Positions 16,735 through 24,748 of a DNA stretch of 47,068 nt are shown one piece after another. The notes below the pieces were generated by a model, which saw only the letters and a list, made by a program, of their open reading frames with translations, was not told the origin of the DNA and ran no database searches. Position numbers and translations under genes: made by a program. How positions within the stretch are numbered: the first letter of the stretch is position 1; each line of letters starts with the position of its first letter. Origin of the DNA: Endozoicomonas arenosclerae (GTDB lineage Bacteria > Pseudomonadota > Gammaproteobacteria > Pseudomonadales > Endozoicomonadaceae); NCBI RefSeq assembly GCF_001562015.1, contig NZ_LASA01000136.1:1-47068 (forward strand), written 5' to 3'.

Positions 16735-17493
16735 ATGAAGACTCTCCCTGTCCCATTAATATCAATCAAGAGTCTTTTATGGGGCATTTGTAGTGTATTG
16801 ATACTTGGAGCGATGTCTCTCCAATCAGCAAATGCGGTTCGATGGAAGGCGAGACTGGCAGGCAGTGACGAAAGCTGGCTGGTTGATGTTACATCGCGAA
16901 ATCAGTCGGGCATAACTCATTACACTGTAACTGTCGTGGGTGATGAAGACCTGACGAATGATGTGCTCAGATTGGTAACCCCTGCGCACAGTTTCTCAAG
17001 AACATCCGATAACGGATACAGTCTTTCTGGTGGAAACTGGGCGTCCGCTTTCTGTGCCAGTGATATAACGTCAAGTCTGCAAAGTCATCTCTCATCCCAG
17101 ATTTCAAATGTTCAGTCAGGTTTAACAAGCAGGGATATAGTGGTTCAAGGATTCAGGGGGCCTTCGTTAGTTCCGGAAGTGGGAATGACATATGGATATG
17201 TAGCGTCATTGCCAACCGGTTATGGCAGCTGTGTTGATCCTGAAATACCTTTCACATTACTGAAGCCGCCTTATCAAATAGTCGATGAAGACGTGCAAAT
17301 AGACCCTATGGGTATTCTTGTTGGTAGTCAAAGGTCGCCTGTTTTTTCGGCGCAACTTTATTCGACAAGTCGTGCAGAGCAGGGGTACTTAACGATCTAT
17401 TACCGTTTTAGCAACAGGAAATGCCAGCTAGTTAGAGTAACTCTTCATCTGGCGGATGGTCGGCAGCTTGAGCTGGATAGAGTGTCGAACTGA
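16735..17493 (+). CDS. Exported protein of unknown function, 252 aa
   Basis: I do not recognise the family. The ATG at 16735 (GGA about ten bases upstream) is preferred over 16720 because it gives MKTLPVPLISIKSLLWGICS, then VLILGAMSLQSANA, a signal peptide with cleavage after ANA. The mature protein is Ser/Thr/Gly-rich and probably all-beta, with three cysteines (in AFCASD, GSCVDP and NRKCQL), and ends with a short basic/hydrophobic strand pattern YRFSNRKCQLVRVTLHL. It lies between the two predicted kinase genes on the same strand (67 bases after the first, 92 before the second). Confidence 0.65.
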   Translation: MKTLPVPLISIKSLLWGICSVLILGAMSLQSANAVRWKARLAGSDESWLVDVTSRNQSGITHYTVTVVGDEDLTNDVLRLVTPAHSFSRTSDNGYSLSGGNWASAFCASDITSSLQSHLSSQISNVQSGLTSRDIVVQGFRGPSLVPEVGMTYGYVASLPTGYGSCVDPEIPFTLLKPPYQIVDEDVQIDPMGILVGSQRSPVFSAQLYSTSRAEQGYLTIYYRFSNRKCQLVRVTLHLADGRQLELDRVSN

Positions 17494-17585
17494 ATGTTAG
17501 CTCTTCTATCAGCTCTGTCAGTGATTTTGTCCAATGTACAAGGCAGAATAGAGGGGTTAAAGGAGGTAAAAAAGGGGGGTGGAGC

Positions 17586-18950
17586 ATGAGACCAGTCAGT
17601 CATGGAGTCAGTTTTTACATTGACCCAGGGGTTGTATCACAATGGCTAAAGGGCAGTGGAAGTGCTTTTGCCAGTCGCGATTTGATCGATATTGATCCTG
17701 ATCAGCTAGAGAACAGGGTTAATAATCAAGTGACATTAAATGAGGCAAGAAACAACTCCGGATTTGACGCTCGAAAATGCTCTCTGGTGAACAGTGAACA
17801 TTCCTACCTTGGTGCCCGAAGAAAGCAGATTAATGATGCCAAAAGCAAGCTGGGTCTCCCATGGAACAGAAATATTGTTTCTGACGAACAGGTGGATTTT
17901 TTTGAAGACGATTTTGCAAAAGGGAACTGCGCTTCAGTATCAAAAGTTTACTACAGGGGTGGCAGCACAGGTGTTTTTAAACCCTCATGTAATACCAGAG
18001 TGGTTTCAATGGCAGCGAATGCGTTTGGCATCAATGGAGACGGTTTTGAGGCGAAACTGGCCAACCGTTCGGTGCTATTTTCAGATCTGGACCAGTTACT
18101 TCAGATCGGAGTTACTCCAAGAACTGTTTATGCCCTGCACGGTGGTAAAGTGGGTTGCAGTCAAGCGTTTGTACAGGGGAAACCTGTCGTTGAGGAGCAG
18201 TATCGTTCTGTTAAAAAAGGTCTTGAAGCTTTCAGAGACGGCAATGTCTTGCTGGATATCTTCAATGGCGATGAAATGTACAAAGGTTATCGTTTAAAGA
18301 TTGATCCTCGGGCCAATGATTTCAGTCAGGGTGGGCCCACCCCCATGCAGCTTCATATGATGTTTGATGAAGGGCTGCTTACTGTTGAGAAAGAGTGTTT
18401 TATAGGACCTGCTGTTGAGATCGATTTTTCTGCCCCGGATATTCAGAAACGAATGGCTGATGTGCATGTGCTGGATTTTCTAGCTGGCAGTGTAGATCGT
18501 AATCCAACCAACATCCTCTATAAGAAAGTTGAAATCAGTGGCGAAGTTATTTGGCAGCCCTGGTTGATCGACAATGAATACAGTTTTGCCTCTCATCCAG
18601 AAAAAAGTGAATTGCTGGGACGCAGTGATTTGACCTGCTATGCCACTTTGAGGGTACCACGACAGATTGATGCAGATACGGCACAACGATTTATGCTGAC
18701 TGACAGGGAAAGTGTCCTGGCTCTGGCCCGGCACCATGGGCTGGATGAGCCAGCGACTCAGGCATTGCTGCAAAGACATGAAATGCTTAGAGATCAGATT
18801 GAGCGCGCCTTAACAGGGAAGCCCAGTGATGTTGCTCTGGTTAAGGACTGGCAGCTACATACTTTCCACAAAACCCTCATGGACAGGGAAAGCCCTCTGA
18901 CCAGAGCCTTTAATAATGTTTTGGCGGCTAATTTGGGTGGGGGTGAGTGA
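17586..18950 (+). CDS. Atypical kinase resembling the PI3/PI4-kinase / HipA-like fold, 454 aa
   Basis: The family is not named from sequence, but the arrangement of motifs is that of PI3/4-kinase-like and HipA-like kinases. An N-lobe strand GGSTGVFKP (125-133) supplies the putative ATP lysine K132, as VFKP does in type II PI4-kinases. The catalytic-loop-like block is DFLAGSVDRNPTNIL, with D304, R305, N306 and N309, and the metal-binding block is WLIDNEYSF, with D329. There is no signal peptide or membrane segment. The N-terminal 115 residues and the C-terminal 110 helical residues are unassigned. The strong AAAGGAGGT lies about 20 bases upstream, with GGGTGGAG next to the ATG. The target (lipid or protein) is unknown; translocation into a host is a guess from context. 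Confidence 0.65.
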   Translation: MRPVSHGVSFYIDPGVVSQWLKGSGSAFASRDLIDIDPDQLENRVNNQVTLNEARNNSGFDARKCSLVNSEHSYLGARRKQINDAKSKLGLPWNRNIVSDEQVDFFEDDFAKGNCASVSKVYYRGGSTGVFKPSCNTRVVSMAANAFGINGDGFEAKLANRSVLFSDLDQLLQIGVTPRTVYALHGGKVGCSQAFVQGKPVVEEQYRSVKKGLEAFRDGNVLLDIFNGDEMYKGYRLKIDPRANDFSQGGPTPMQLHMMFDEGLLTVEKECFIGPAVEIDFSAPDIQKRMADVHVLDFLAGSVDRNPTNILYKKVEISGEVIWQPWLIDNEYSFASHPEKSELLGRSDLTCYATLRVPRQIDADTAQRFMLTDRESVLALARHHGLDEPATQALLQRHEMLRDQIERALTGKPSDVALVKDWQLHTFHKTLMDRESPLTRAFNNVLAANLGGGE

Positions 18951-18968
18951 CAGCTGAAGGAAAATGAT

Positions 18969-18992
18969 TGGCCGGGGTGGTTACCCCGGCCA
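18969..18992. terminator. Bidirectional terminator between convergent genes
   Basis: A perfect 10-bp G+C-rich stem, TGGCCGGGGT/ACCCCGGCCA, with a 4-base loop, lies between the stop codons of the kinase-like gene (18950) and the channel gene (19001). Short T-containing tails follow on both strands. Confidence 0.7.
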
Positions 18993-19000
18993 GAAGGCAT

Positions 19001-19810
19001 TTATTTCTGATTCTGCTGGATCAGTGTCTTGATTTCAGCCAGCTGCTGATGGAGATCTTCAATAGTTGGTTGACCAGCGTTTTCAAGGGCTTCTTCTTCC
19101 TTGCGCACATTCTGGCGTTCTTCTTCCAGAACATTCACTACAATCCCGATGATCATATTCAGGAAGGCAAAGGTGGTGAAGAAAATAAAGCTCAGGTAGT
19201 AAGCCCAACTTAGAGGGTAAACTGTCATGGTTTCATACATGACATCGGTCCAGTCCTCAAAGGTCATGACCCGGAACAGGGTGAGCATGCTGATGGAAAT
19301 ATTGCCCCAGAGTTCGGGGTTGATATCCAGGAAGAATGTGCTGCCCACGGCTGCGTAAATGTAAAAGATAATGAACATCAGCAGCATAACGTAGCCCAGC
19401 TGGGGCAGGGCTTTGAGCAGTGAGTTCAATAGCAGCCTTAGTTCCGGAATGATAGAGATCATCCTCAAAACTCTGAAAATACGAATCAGACGACCCACTA
19501 ATGCCATTTCAGTATCATTGACCGGGATCAGGCTGACAATGACAATCAGGGTGTCAAAAATATTCCAGCCGGATTTGAAGAAGTTCTTTTTACTCTCTTC
19601 GCCAAAGAAGCGAACCATAATCTCCACCAGGAAGAAAACCGTGATACCTATATCCAGAACATTGATGGTGCCTTCAAGGTAGGGAGGCAGGTGGTAGGTT
19701 TTTGCGCCGATCACCAGGGCAGAAAAAATGATGATACCGACAACAAAGAGTTCAAATATCTTGTTGGAGCGTATGGCGTTAAAGCGAGCCTGTAAATCGC
19801 TGTTTTTCAT
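19001..19810 (-). CDS. Single-domain voltage-gated cation channel (NaChBac/Nav family)
   Basis: This 269-residue inner-membrane protein would form a homotetramer. It has S1-S4 (about 18-120), with the voltage sensor arginines R107, R110, R113 and R116 spaced every third residue in GRLIRIFRVLRM. S5 (about 139-160), the pore helix with filter T183-FEDWTD-189, and S6 (about 205-228) follow. A C-terminal charged coiled coil (about 228-268) is of the type that holds bacterial Nav tetramers together. The filter differs from the TLESW of known Na+-selective members by extra acids at D186 and D189, which resembles Ca2+-selective filters. Likely roles in motility, pH or ion homeostasis are family inferences. 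The start is supported by homology to the cytosolic N-helix. Confidence 0.92.
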   Translation of the reverse strand: MKNSDLQARFNAIRSNKIFELFVVGIIIFSALVIGAKTYHLPPYLEGTINVLDIGITVFFLVEIMVRFFGEESKKNFFKSGWNIFDTLIVIVSLIPVNDTEMALVGRLIRIFRVLRMISIIPELRLLLNSLLKALPQLGYVMLLMFIIFYIYAAVGSTFFLDINPELWGNISISMLTLFRVMTFEDWTDVMYETMTVYPLSWAYYLSFIFFTTFAFLNMIIGIVVNVLEEERQNVRKEEEALENAGQPTIEDLHQQLAEIKTLIQQNQK

Positions 19811-20103
19811 GGTTCGAATGCAATCAAAAAGTCGAAAGGGCAGCCTGAGGAAAAGCTGACTTACCTCAGGTTTTATAGCGTTATTATTGAGTCATTGGGT
19901 TCAAGCGCGTCATTCTAGCCTGATCAGCGCTGGATTTCACCGCAAATCAACGGATGGATGCATTGATATGCTCCATTTGGACTATCTGAACCCTAAGGGT
20001 GAATGCTATCCTCCCTGAACTGATCCTGACCAGTTGGGTGACAACTCAGTATCCTGACAGGTTAAGATGACTGTATGATGACGGTCGCTCAGATGCAGTA
20101 ACG
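19811..20103. other. Divergent intergenic region, channel gene side
   Basis: This region holds the promoters of the channel gene and probably of phoA. A small inverted repeat CCTGAGG (19844-19850) / CCTCAGG (19864-19870) lies in the channel-gene leader. I see no Pho box matching the usual CTGTCAT direct repeats before the phosphatase gene. Confidence 0.3.
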
Positions 20104-20267
20104 AGGAGGCTGACCGAGAATAGACAGCCCGGCCTAAAATCCAGAAAGAACGGTCTATTTTTTCGATGAATTCGATTAAATAGGTTAACTATTCGCACGA
20201 ATCCATCGAAAAAATAGCCTCGTTCTACTGAATTTTATGCTCGGGCGCTATTCTCGGTCAGCCTCCT
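20104..20267. repeat. 164-bp imperfect palindrome, MITE-like
   Basis: The two ends, AGGAGGCTGACCGAGAATAG (20104-20123) and its exact reverse complement (20248-20267), bound a long interrupted palindrome. Arms of about 72 bp also match inside at TAAAAT, GAACG and the 15-mer CTATTTTTTCGATGA/G. The short centre contains a further AATAG/CTATT hairpin. It has no coding capacity. A 21-bp piece of the left arm recurs at 42563-42583. It lies 54 bases before phoA and could be a MITE-type mobile remnant or form a large RNA hairpin in the phoA leader. Confidence 0.75.
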
Positions 20268-20321
20268 GGCGGCATTGTTCCAGACTGTCTGCCAAAAAGA
20301 AGAACAACTAGCAGAAGAATC

Positions 20322-21725
20322 ATGAAGTCAAAACTACTCAAACCCCTATGCCTGTCTCTGGCATTGATCAGCTCTTCAGCTGCCATTGCGGTGGAGTCTG
20401 AAGCCACTGCTCCCCGTAATGTGATCCTGATTGTGGGTGATGGAATGGACGATCATCAGATCACCATTGCCCGAAACTATCTGGCCGGATCGAGGGGGAA
20501 AATCAATCTTGATGAAATGGCATTGAGAAGCAGTGTCCAGGTACTCACGGTTGATGATAAAGATCCATCCAAGCCGCTTTATGTTGCTGATTCAGCCAAC
20601 AGTGCGACTTCTATGGCTACCGGTGAAATAACAAGCCGTGGACGTATAGCAACCTCCGCTAAATACGACAAAGACCTTGTCACCATTGTAGACCTGGCAA
20701 AACAGGCGGGTATGAAGGCGGGCATAGTCACAACCGCCAGTATTACGGATGCAACACCTTCATCTTTTGTTGCGAACATCAGTCAGCGAGAGTGTGAAAA
20801 TCCGGAAATGATGGTGGACGCTCTGATTTACAAGCGTAAGCCTGTGGATTGCTCTCAGGACGTTAAAGCCAAAGGCGGGCCTGGTTCCATTTCAGAGCAG
20901 CTGGCAGCGTCCAATGTCGATGTACTGCTTGGCGGTGGCATGGAACACTTTTCCAAGCAGGCAGAAGGCAGTACCCAAAGCGTTCTTGAGCAGGCAAAAG
21001 ATAATGGTTTCTATTTTGCCGACAGTTCAGCGGATATGAAATCTGCTCCTGCAGATAAAAAGCTTCTTGGGCTGTTTGCTGAAGGCAATTTGCCCGAACG
21101 GATGTCGTACGAAGGCGAACGAGAGGCAGAGAAACCTAATCCTAGCATGCTGAATTACGTTCACAAGTATCTGGGCTCGGTAGAGCTTCCGGATACCGTG
21201 AAATGTGTTCCAAATTCAGAGTTTGGGGATACGCCTACCTTGAAAAGCATGACTTCGGTGGCCATCGAAAGGTTGTCTGCTAATAATGACAAGGGTTTCT
21301 TCCTGATGGTGGAATCCGCTTCCATCGACAAGGCTTCTCATCAGCGCAGAGCCTGTGGTCAGATTGGTGAACTGCAACAGCTGACAGAAGCATTGGACGT
21401 CGCCCTGAAGTTTGCCGAGAAGAATGAAAACACTCTGGTATTGGTGACAGCAGACCATGGTCAGGCAGCACAATTAATGCCAGACACCAGTCTCTTTAAA
21501 GCCTTCGACCTGCCGGCGTACTCTCCAGGCTATGTTGCCCGGGTGGAAACACCGGAAGGTGTCACCATGTCGGTCAACTATGCTACTAACGGTTTGTTTG
21601 CTGAGGAACACACCGGCGTAAATGTGCCGCTGTTTGCCAATAAGGAAGGGGTTGGCAGGGTACCTACCATGCTGGCCCAGCCTGACATTTTTAATGTCAT
21701 GACTGGCTATTTGAATCTGAAGTAA
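20322..21725 (+). CDS. Periplasmic alkaline phosphatase (PhoA family)
   Basis: This 467-residue enzyme releases phosphate from organic monoesters in the periplasm. The signal peptide is MKSKLLKPLCLSLALISSSA, cleaved near AIA-VES. Metal and active-site motifs are visible: D40 in IVGDGMDDHQ, the nucleophile block D90-S91-ANSATSMATG, the metal ligands of VTADHGQ, and the C-terminal EEHTGVNVPLF histidine. Length and motif order match the alkaline phosphatase family; I do not assign PhoA orthology because the sequence between motifs differs from the E. coli enzyme. A GCAGAAG purine tract lies just before the start. A hairpin follows the stop. The unusual 164-bp palindrome sits just upstream. Confidence 0.93.
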   Translation: MKSKLLKPLCLSLALISSSAAIAVESEATAPRNVILIVGDGMDDHQITIARNYLAGSRGKINLDEMALRSSVQVLTVDDKDPSKPLYVADSANSATSMATGEITSRGRIATSAKYDKDLVTIVDLAKQAGMKAGIVTTASITDATPSSFVANISQRECENPEMMVDALIYKRKPVDCSQDVKAKGGPGSISEQLAASNVDVLLGGGMEHFSKQAEGSTQSVLEQAKDNGFYFADSSADMKSAPADKKLLGLFAEGNLPERMSYEGEREAEKPNPSMLNYVHKYLGSVELPDTVKCVPNSEFGDTPTLKSMTSVAIERLSANNDKGFFLMVESASIDKASHQRRACGQIGELQQLTEALDVALKFAEKNENTLVLVTADHGQAAQLMPDTSLFKAFDLPAYSPGYVARVETPEGVTMSVNYATNGLFAEEHTGVNVPLFANKEGVGRVPTMLAQPDIFNVMTGYLNLK

Positions 21726-21743
21726 AAGAGCAGGGAAGATTAA

Positions 21744-21768
21744 GCCTCTCATACATACTATGAGAGGC
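21744..21768 (+). terminator. Terminator after the alkaline phosphatase gene
   Basis: A 10-bp perfect stem, GCCTCTCATA/TATGAGAGGC, with a 5-base loop, starts 19 bases after the stop and is followed by TGTTT. Confidence 0.6.
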
Positions 21769-21827
21769 TGTTTCGGGGAGGGTTAGGTCTTATCTAAATT
21801 TATTTCCTTGATGACCCCCCCTAAAAC

Positions 21828-21890
21828 CCGTTCGGGCTGAGCCTGTCGAAGCCCAATGCCACTACCCTTCGACAAGCTCAGGGTGAACGG
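21828..21890. repeat. Dispersed palindromic repeat, copy 1
   Basis: Two 24-base arms, CCGTTC...CTGAGCCTGTCGAAG (21828-21851) and CTTCGACAAGCTCAGGGTGA-ACGG (21867-21890), match in 20 of 24 positions when inverted, around a 15-base spacer. The same arms and spacer length occur at 42614-42676. It belongs to the widespread TTCGACAAGCTCAG class of intergenic palindromes and lies between phoA and codA. Confidence 0.75.
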
Positions 21891-21928
21891 TATCCGTGCG
21901 TGAATCGGAAGTTATCTCAGACAAGTTC

Positions 21929-23212
21929 TTAGCTAGGGCTGAACGAATAATCAATATCACCCGATAGCGAATGATTACCCTTAATGATTGCTTCAGCAGG
22001 TCTGGTTTCAGCAATCAACTGACCATGGCGGAAAGAGTGAGTCACTACTGACTGACGTCGAATAGCATCAAACACACTTTCTGAATCCAGCAGAATCAGG
22101 TTGGCTGGTTTGCCTTCTTCAATTCCGTACTGATCCTGAATATTCAGGCACTTCGCACTGTTGGTGGTGATCAGGTCAATGCCCTGGTTGATCTGATCCA
22201 GTCCGGTCATCTGACAGCCTACCAGTCCTGTAAACAACACTTGTAGCATGTTGCAGCCCTGCATCGGGAACCACTGGTCAACAATGTCGTCCTGGCCGAA
22301 GCAAGCATTTACACCGGCATCAAGCAATTCTGGAATACGGGTAATACCACGGCGCTTCGGGTAAGTATCCATTCGCCCCTGAAGGTTCAGGTTGGTGACT
22401 GGATTGGCAATAAAGTGGATACCAGAGCGCTTCAGAAGACGCATCAGTTTCACAACATAAGCATTGTTATAGGAATGCATGGCAGTGGTGTGACTGGCGG
22501 TCACACGCTGACCCATATTGCGCTCCAGAGCCATGCAGGCCACGGTTTCAACAAATCTTGATTGTTCGTCGTCTATCTCGTCACAATGAATATCGATCAG
22601 GCTGTCGTATTTTTCAGCCAGATCAAACACTGTTTTCAGAGAGTCCAGTGCATACTCGCGGGTGTATTCAAAGTGAGGGATGCCACCCACCGCATCGCAA
22701 CCCAGCTTCATGGCTTCTTCCAGCAGATCAGCTCCCTTCGGGTAGGAGGGAATCCCTTCCTGCGGGAAAGCGACCAGCTGGATATCAATCAGGTCTTTAA
22801 CTTCTTCTTTCAGTTCAAGCAGGGCATGAGCCGCTGTCAGACTCGGATCAGTTGTGTCCACGTGACTGCGAACATGTTGAACACCCTGACCCAGATACCA
22901 GCCCAGTGCTTTTCTGGCGCGATCTTTTACATCGTCATGGCTCAGGCTTTTCTTGCGCTCTGACCAGTTCTGAATACCTTCAAATAAGGTACCACTGCGG
23001 TTCCAGACCGGTTCTCCTGCAGTCAGGCAGGTATCCAGATGCACATGGGGATCAATGAACGGAGGAAGTGCCAGCTTACCCCGGGCATCAAGGCTTTCAA
23101 TCCCTGGCTGACGCTGAGTGTCAGCAGCGGTGATACTTTGAATCGTTCCCTTATCAAACAGAATGTCGAAAAGACCTTCCTGTTGATGCAGACGAACATT
23201 CTCAAGACGCAT
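21929..23212 (-). CDS. codA: Cytosine deaminase CodA
   Basis: CodA hydrolyses cytosine to uracil and ammonia. The 427 residues are the same length as E. coli CodA. Amidohydrolase metal ligands are visible: H56 and H58 in PHVHLD, the later histidine in DIHCDEID with its catalytic glutamate, HTTAMHS, and the aspartate of GQDDIVDQWFP. It overlaps the end of codB by 11 bases, so the pair is translationally coupled. The uracil produced could feed salvage or the PreTA pathway encoded at 4.2-6.8 kb. Confidence 0.95.
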   Translation of the reverse strand: MRLENVRLHQQEGLFDILFDKGTIQSITAADTQRQPGIESLDARGKLALPPFIDPHVHLDTCLTAGEPVWNRSGTLFEGIQNWSERKKSLSHDDVKDRARKALGWYLGQGVQHVRSHVDTTDPSLTAAHALLELKEEVKDLIDIQLVAFPQEGIPSYPKGADLLEEAMKLGCDAVGGIPHFEYTREYALDSLKTVFDLAEKYDSLIDIHCDEIDDEQSRFVETVACMALERNMGQRVTASHTTAMHSYNNAYVVKLMRLLKRSGIHFIANPVTNLNLQGRMDTYPKRRGITRIPELLDAGVNACFGQDDIVDQWFPMQGCNMLQVLFTGLVGCQMTGLDQINQGIDLITTNSAKCLNIQDQYGIEEGKPANLILLDSESVFDAIRRQSVVTHSFRHGQLIAETRPAEAIIKGNHSLSGDIDYSFSPS

Positions 23213-24455
23213 GGTTCACCTCGGTCTGTTTCTGCTGGAAGAGTGCGGTTTTTTCGAAGAAAACGTGGCAGATTGCTGCTACCAGCACACCATTTACTGG
23301 AGCGATACCCGGCAGGTAGGAAGCAGCCAGAACACCCAGAAGCCAGGAGATCATGGCAGAAGTGTTGACGCCAATAAATGAGTTCTGTTGGTACTGGCGG
23401 TATTCGCCTCGACGGATGAAAATATAGTCGGCCAAAAGAATGGCACCTATTGGAGGCAGTGCGGTATTCAGAAGGCTGAGCCAGCCAACAAAGTTGTTGT
23501 TCAGCCACAAGGCAAACAGAGTGCCCAGGGTACCGTTGATTACAACCATGAGGTTTTTGCTTAGTCCGGTAATGCTGGCGAAACCCAGACCAGAGACGTA
23601 CAGAGCATTGTCGTTGGTGGTCCAGATGTTCAGGCCCAGGCAGATAACCGCAGGGAGAATCAGGCCCTGAATAAACATCACTTCTGAAATGTCGGCTTGA
23701 TCATAGACCATTGAGCCAATAGCTCCGAAGGTAAACATCAGTGTGTTACCCAGGAAAAAGGCGATCAGAGTGGCTGAGACAGCGACCTTTGGTGACTTTG
23801 CAAAGCGAGTGAAATCTGCTGTCAGGGTGCCGCCACTGATAAAGGAGCCTACACAAATGCTGATGGCTGCTGCATAACCCATGGATTCAGCCGGTTCCAG
23901 GCCAAACAGGGCAGAGAGACCACCGACTTCTGTGACGGCTTCGGATATTGAGAAGCCGCCCAGAACAAGAATGGCAGGCACTGCAACAAAGCTTAGAATG
24001 GTCAGGGCCTTGAAGCCAAAGAAGGCGGTCAGGGTCATCAGGATACCGGAAGCCATCACCAGAGTGTTGACGTCTATGCCTGTTGCTTTGTTAACAGGCA
24101 GTGCAAACATGGCAACACCTACGCCGAACCAACCCACCTGAGTAAAAGAAAGCACCAGAGAAGTCAGTTTTGCACCATAACGGCCAAACGCATATTGAGT
24201 CAGCAGGTGAGTAGACAGACCGGATTTACTGCCAATATAGGCGAGTCCGGCAGTATAAAGGCCCAGCAACAGGTTGCCGGTCATCACGGCAATCAGAAAC
24301 TGTGAGAAGTTGAGGCCCTGGCCAAGCGCTCCACCCGACCACATGCTGGCCGAGAAAAAAGTGAAACCCACCATAACCACAAGAATGGGCCAAAAGCCTT
24401 TCCTGGACGATTCCGGTACCGGTGAGTGAGCGAAGTCCTGAGAGAGTTCCGACAT
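23202..24455 (-). CDS. codB: Cytosine permease CodB
   Basis: CodB is an NCS1-family inner-membrane cytosine:H+ symporter. I use the ATG at 24455 (MSELSQDFAHSPVPESSRKG), because GGAGGCTC lies directly upstream and the N-terminus then aligns with E. coli CodB; a start at 24479 would add eight residues. The 417 residues carry twelve hydrophobic segments and the CodB blocks FTFFSASMWSGGALGQGL, YIGSKSGLSTHLL and TQVGWFGVGVAMFALPVNKA. It forms a codBA operon. The 290-base upstream gap shows no purine- or pyrimidine-repressor site I can recognise. Confidence 0.95.
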   Translation of the reverse strand: MSELSQDFAHSPVPESSRKGFWPILVVMVGFTFFSASMWSGGALGQGLNFSQFLIAVMTGNLLLGLYTAGLAYIGSKSGLSTHLLTQYAFGRYGAKLTSLVLSFTQVGWFGVGVAMFALPVNKATGIDVNTLVMASGILMTLTAFFGFKALTILSFVAVPAILVLGGFSISEAVTEVGGLSALFGLEPAESMGYAAAISICVGSFISGGTLTADFTRFAKSPKVAVSATLIAFFLGNTLMFTFGAIGSMVYDQADISEVMFIQGLILPAVICLGLNIWTTNDNALYVSGLGFASITGLSKNLMVVINGTLGTLFALWLNNNFVGWLSLLNTALPPIGAILLADYIFIRRGEYRQYQQNSFIGVNTSAMISWLLGVLAASYLPGIAPVNGVLVAAICHVFFEKTALFQQKQTEVNHAS

Positions 24456-24748
24456 TGAGCCTCCATAAAAAAGGAACACATCTGCTTAGCTACAAAGCTA
24501 TCAAGTCGGGCGTGCACTCTGCCAGAACATTCTTTCAAATTCATCGACTGACAGAGTATTTAGGTGTAACTCCTTAAACAGGCTGAAGGATATAGGGGCA
24601 TTTCTATTCTTGATTATATTTTAATCTTTCTGGTGCTTTTTTGTTCAGTGTTGTTTGATCTTCTGGAAGCGAGCCGGGGCTGGGCATTCAAAATTCTTGC
24701 TGATGGGTGAAAGCATTAGCCGTAGACTTAGGCTATGTGCTTTGAGCA

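Noticed and set aside
20268-20321. Pho box before the alkaline phosphatase gene
   Set aside because: No pair of CTGTCAT-like direct repeats with 11-base period is visible; a lone CTGTCTG is not enough.
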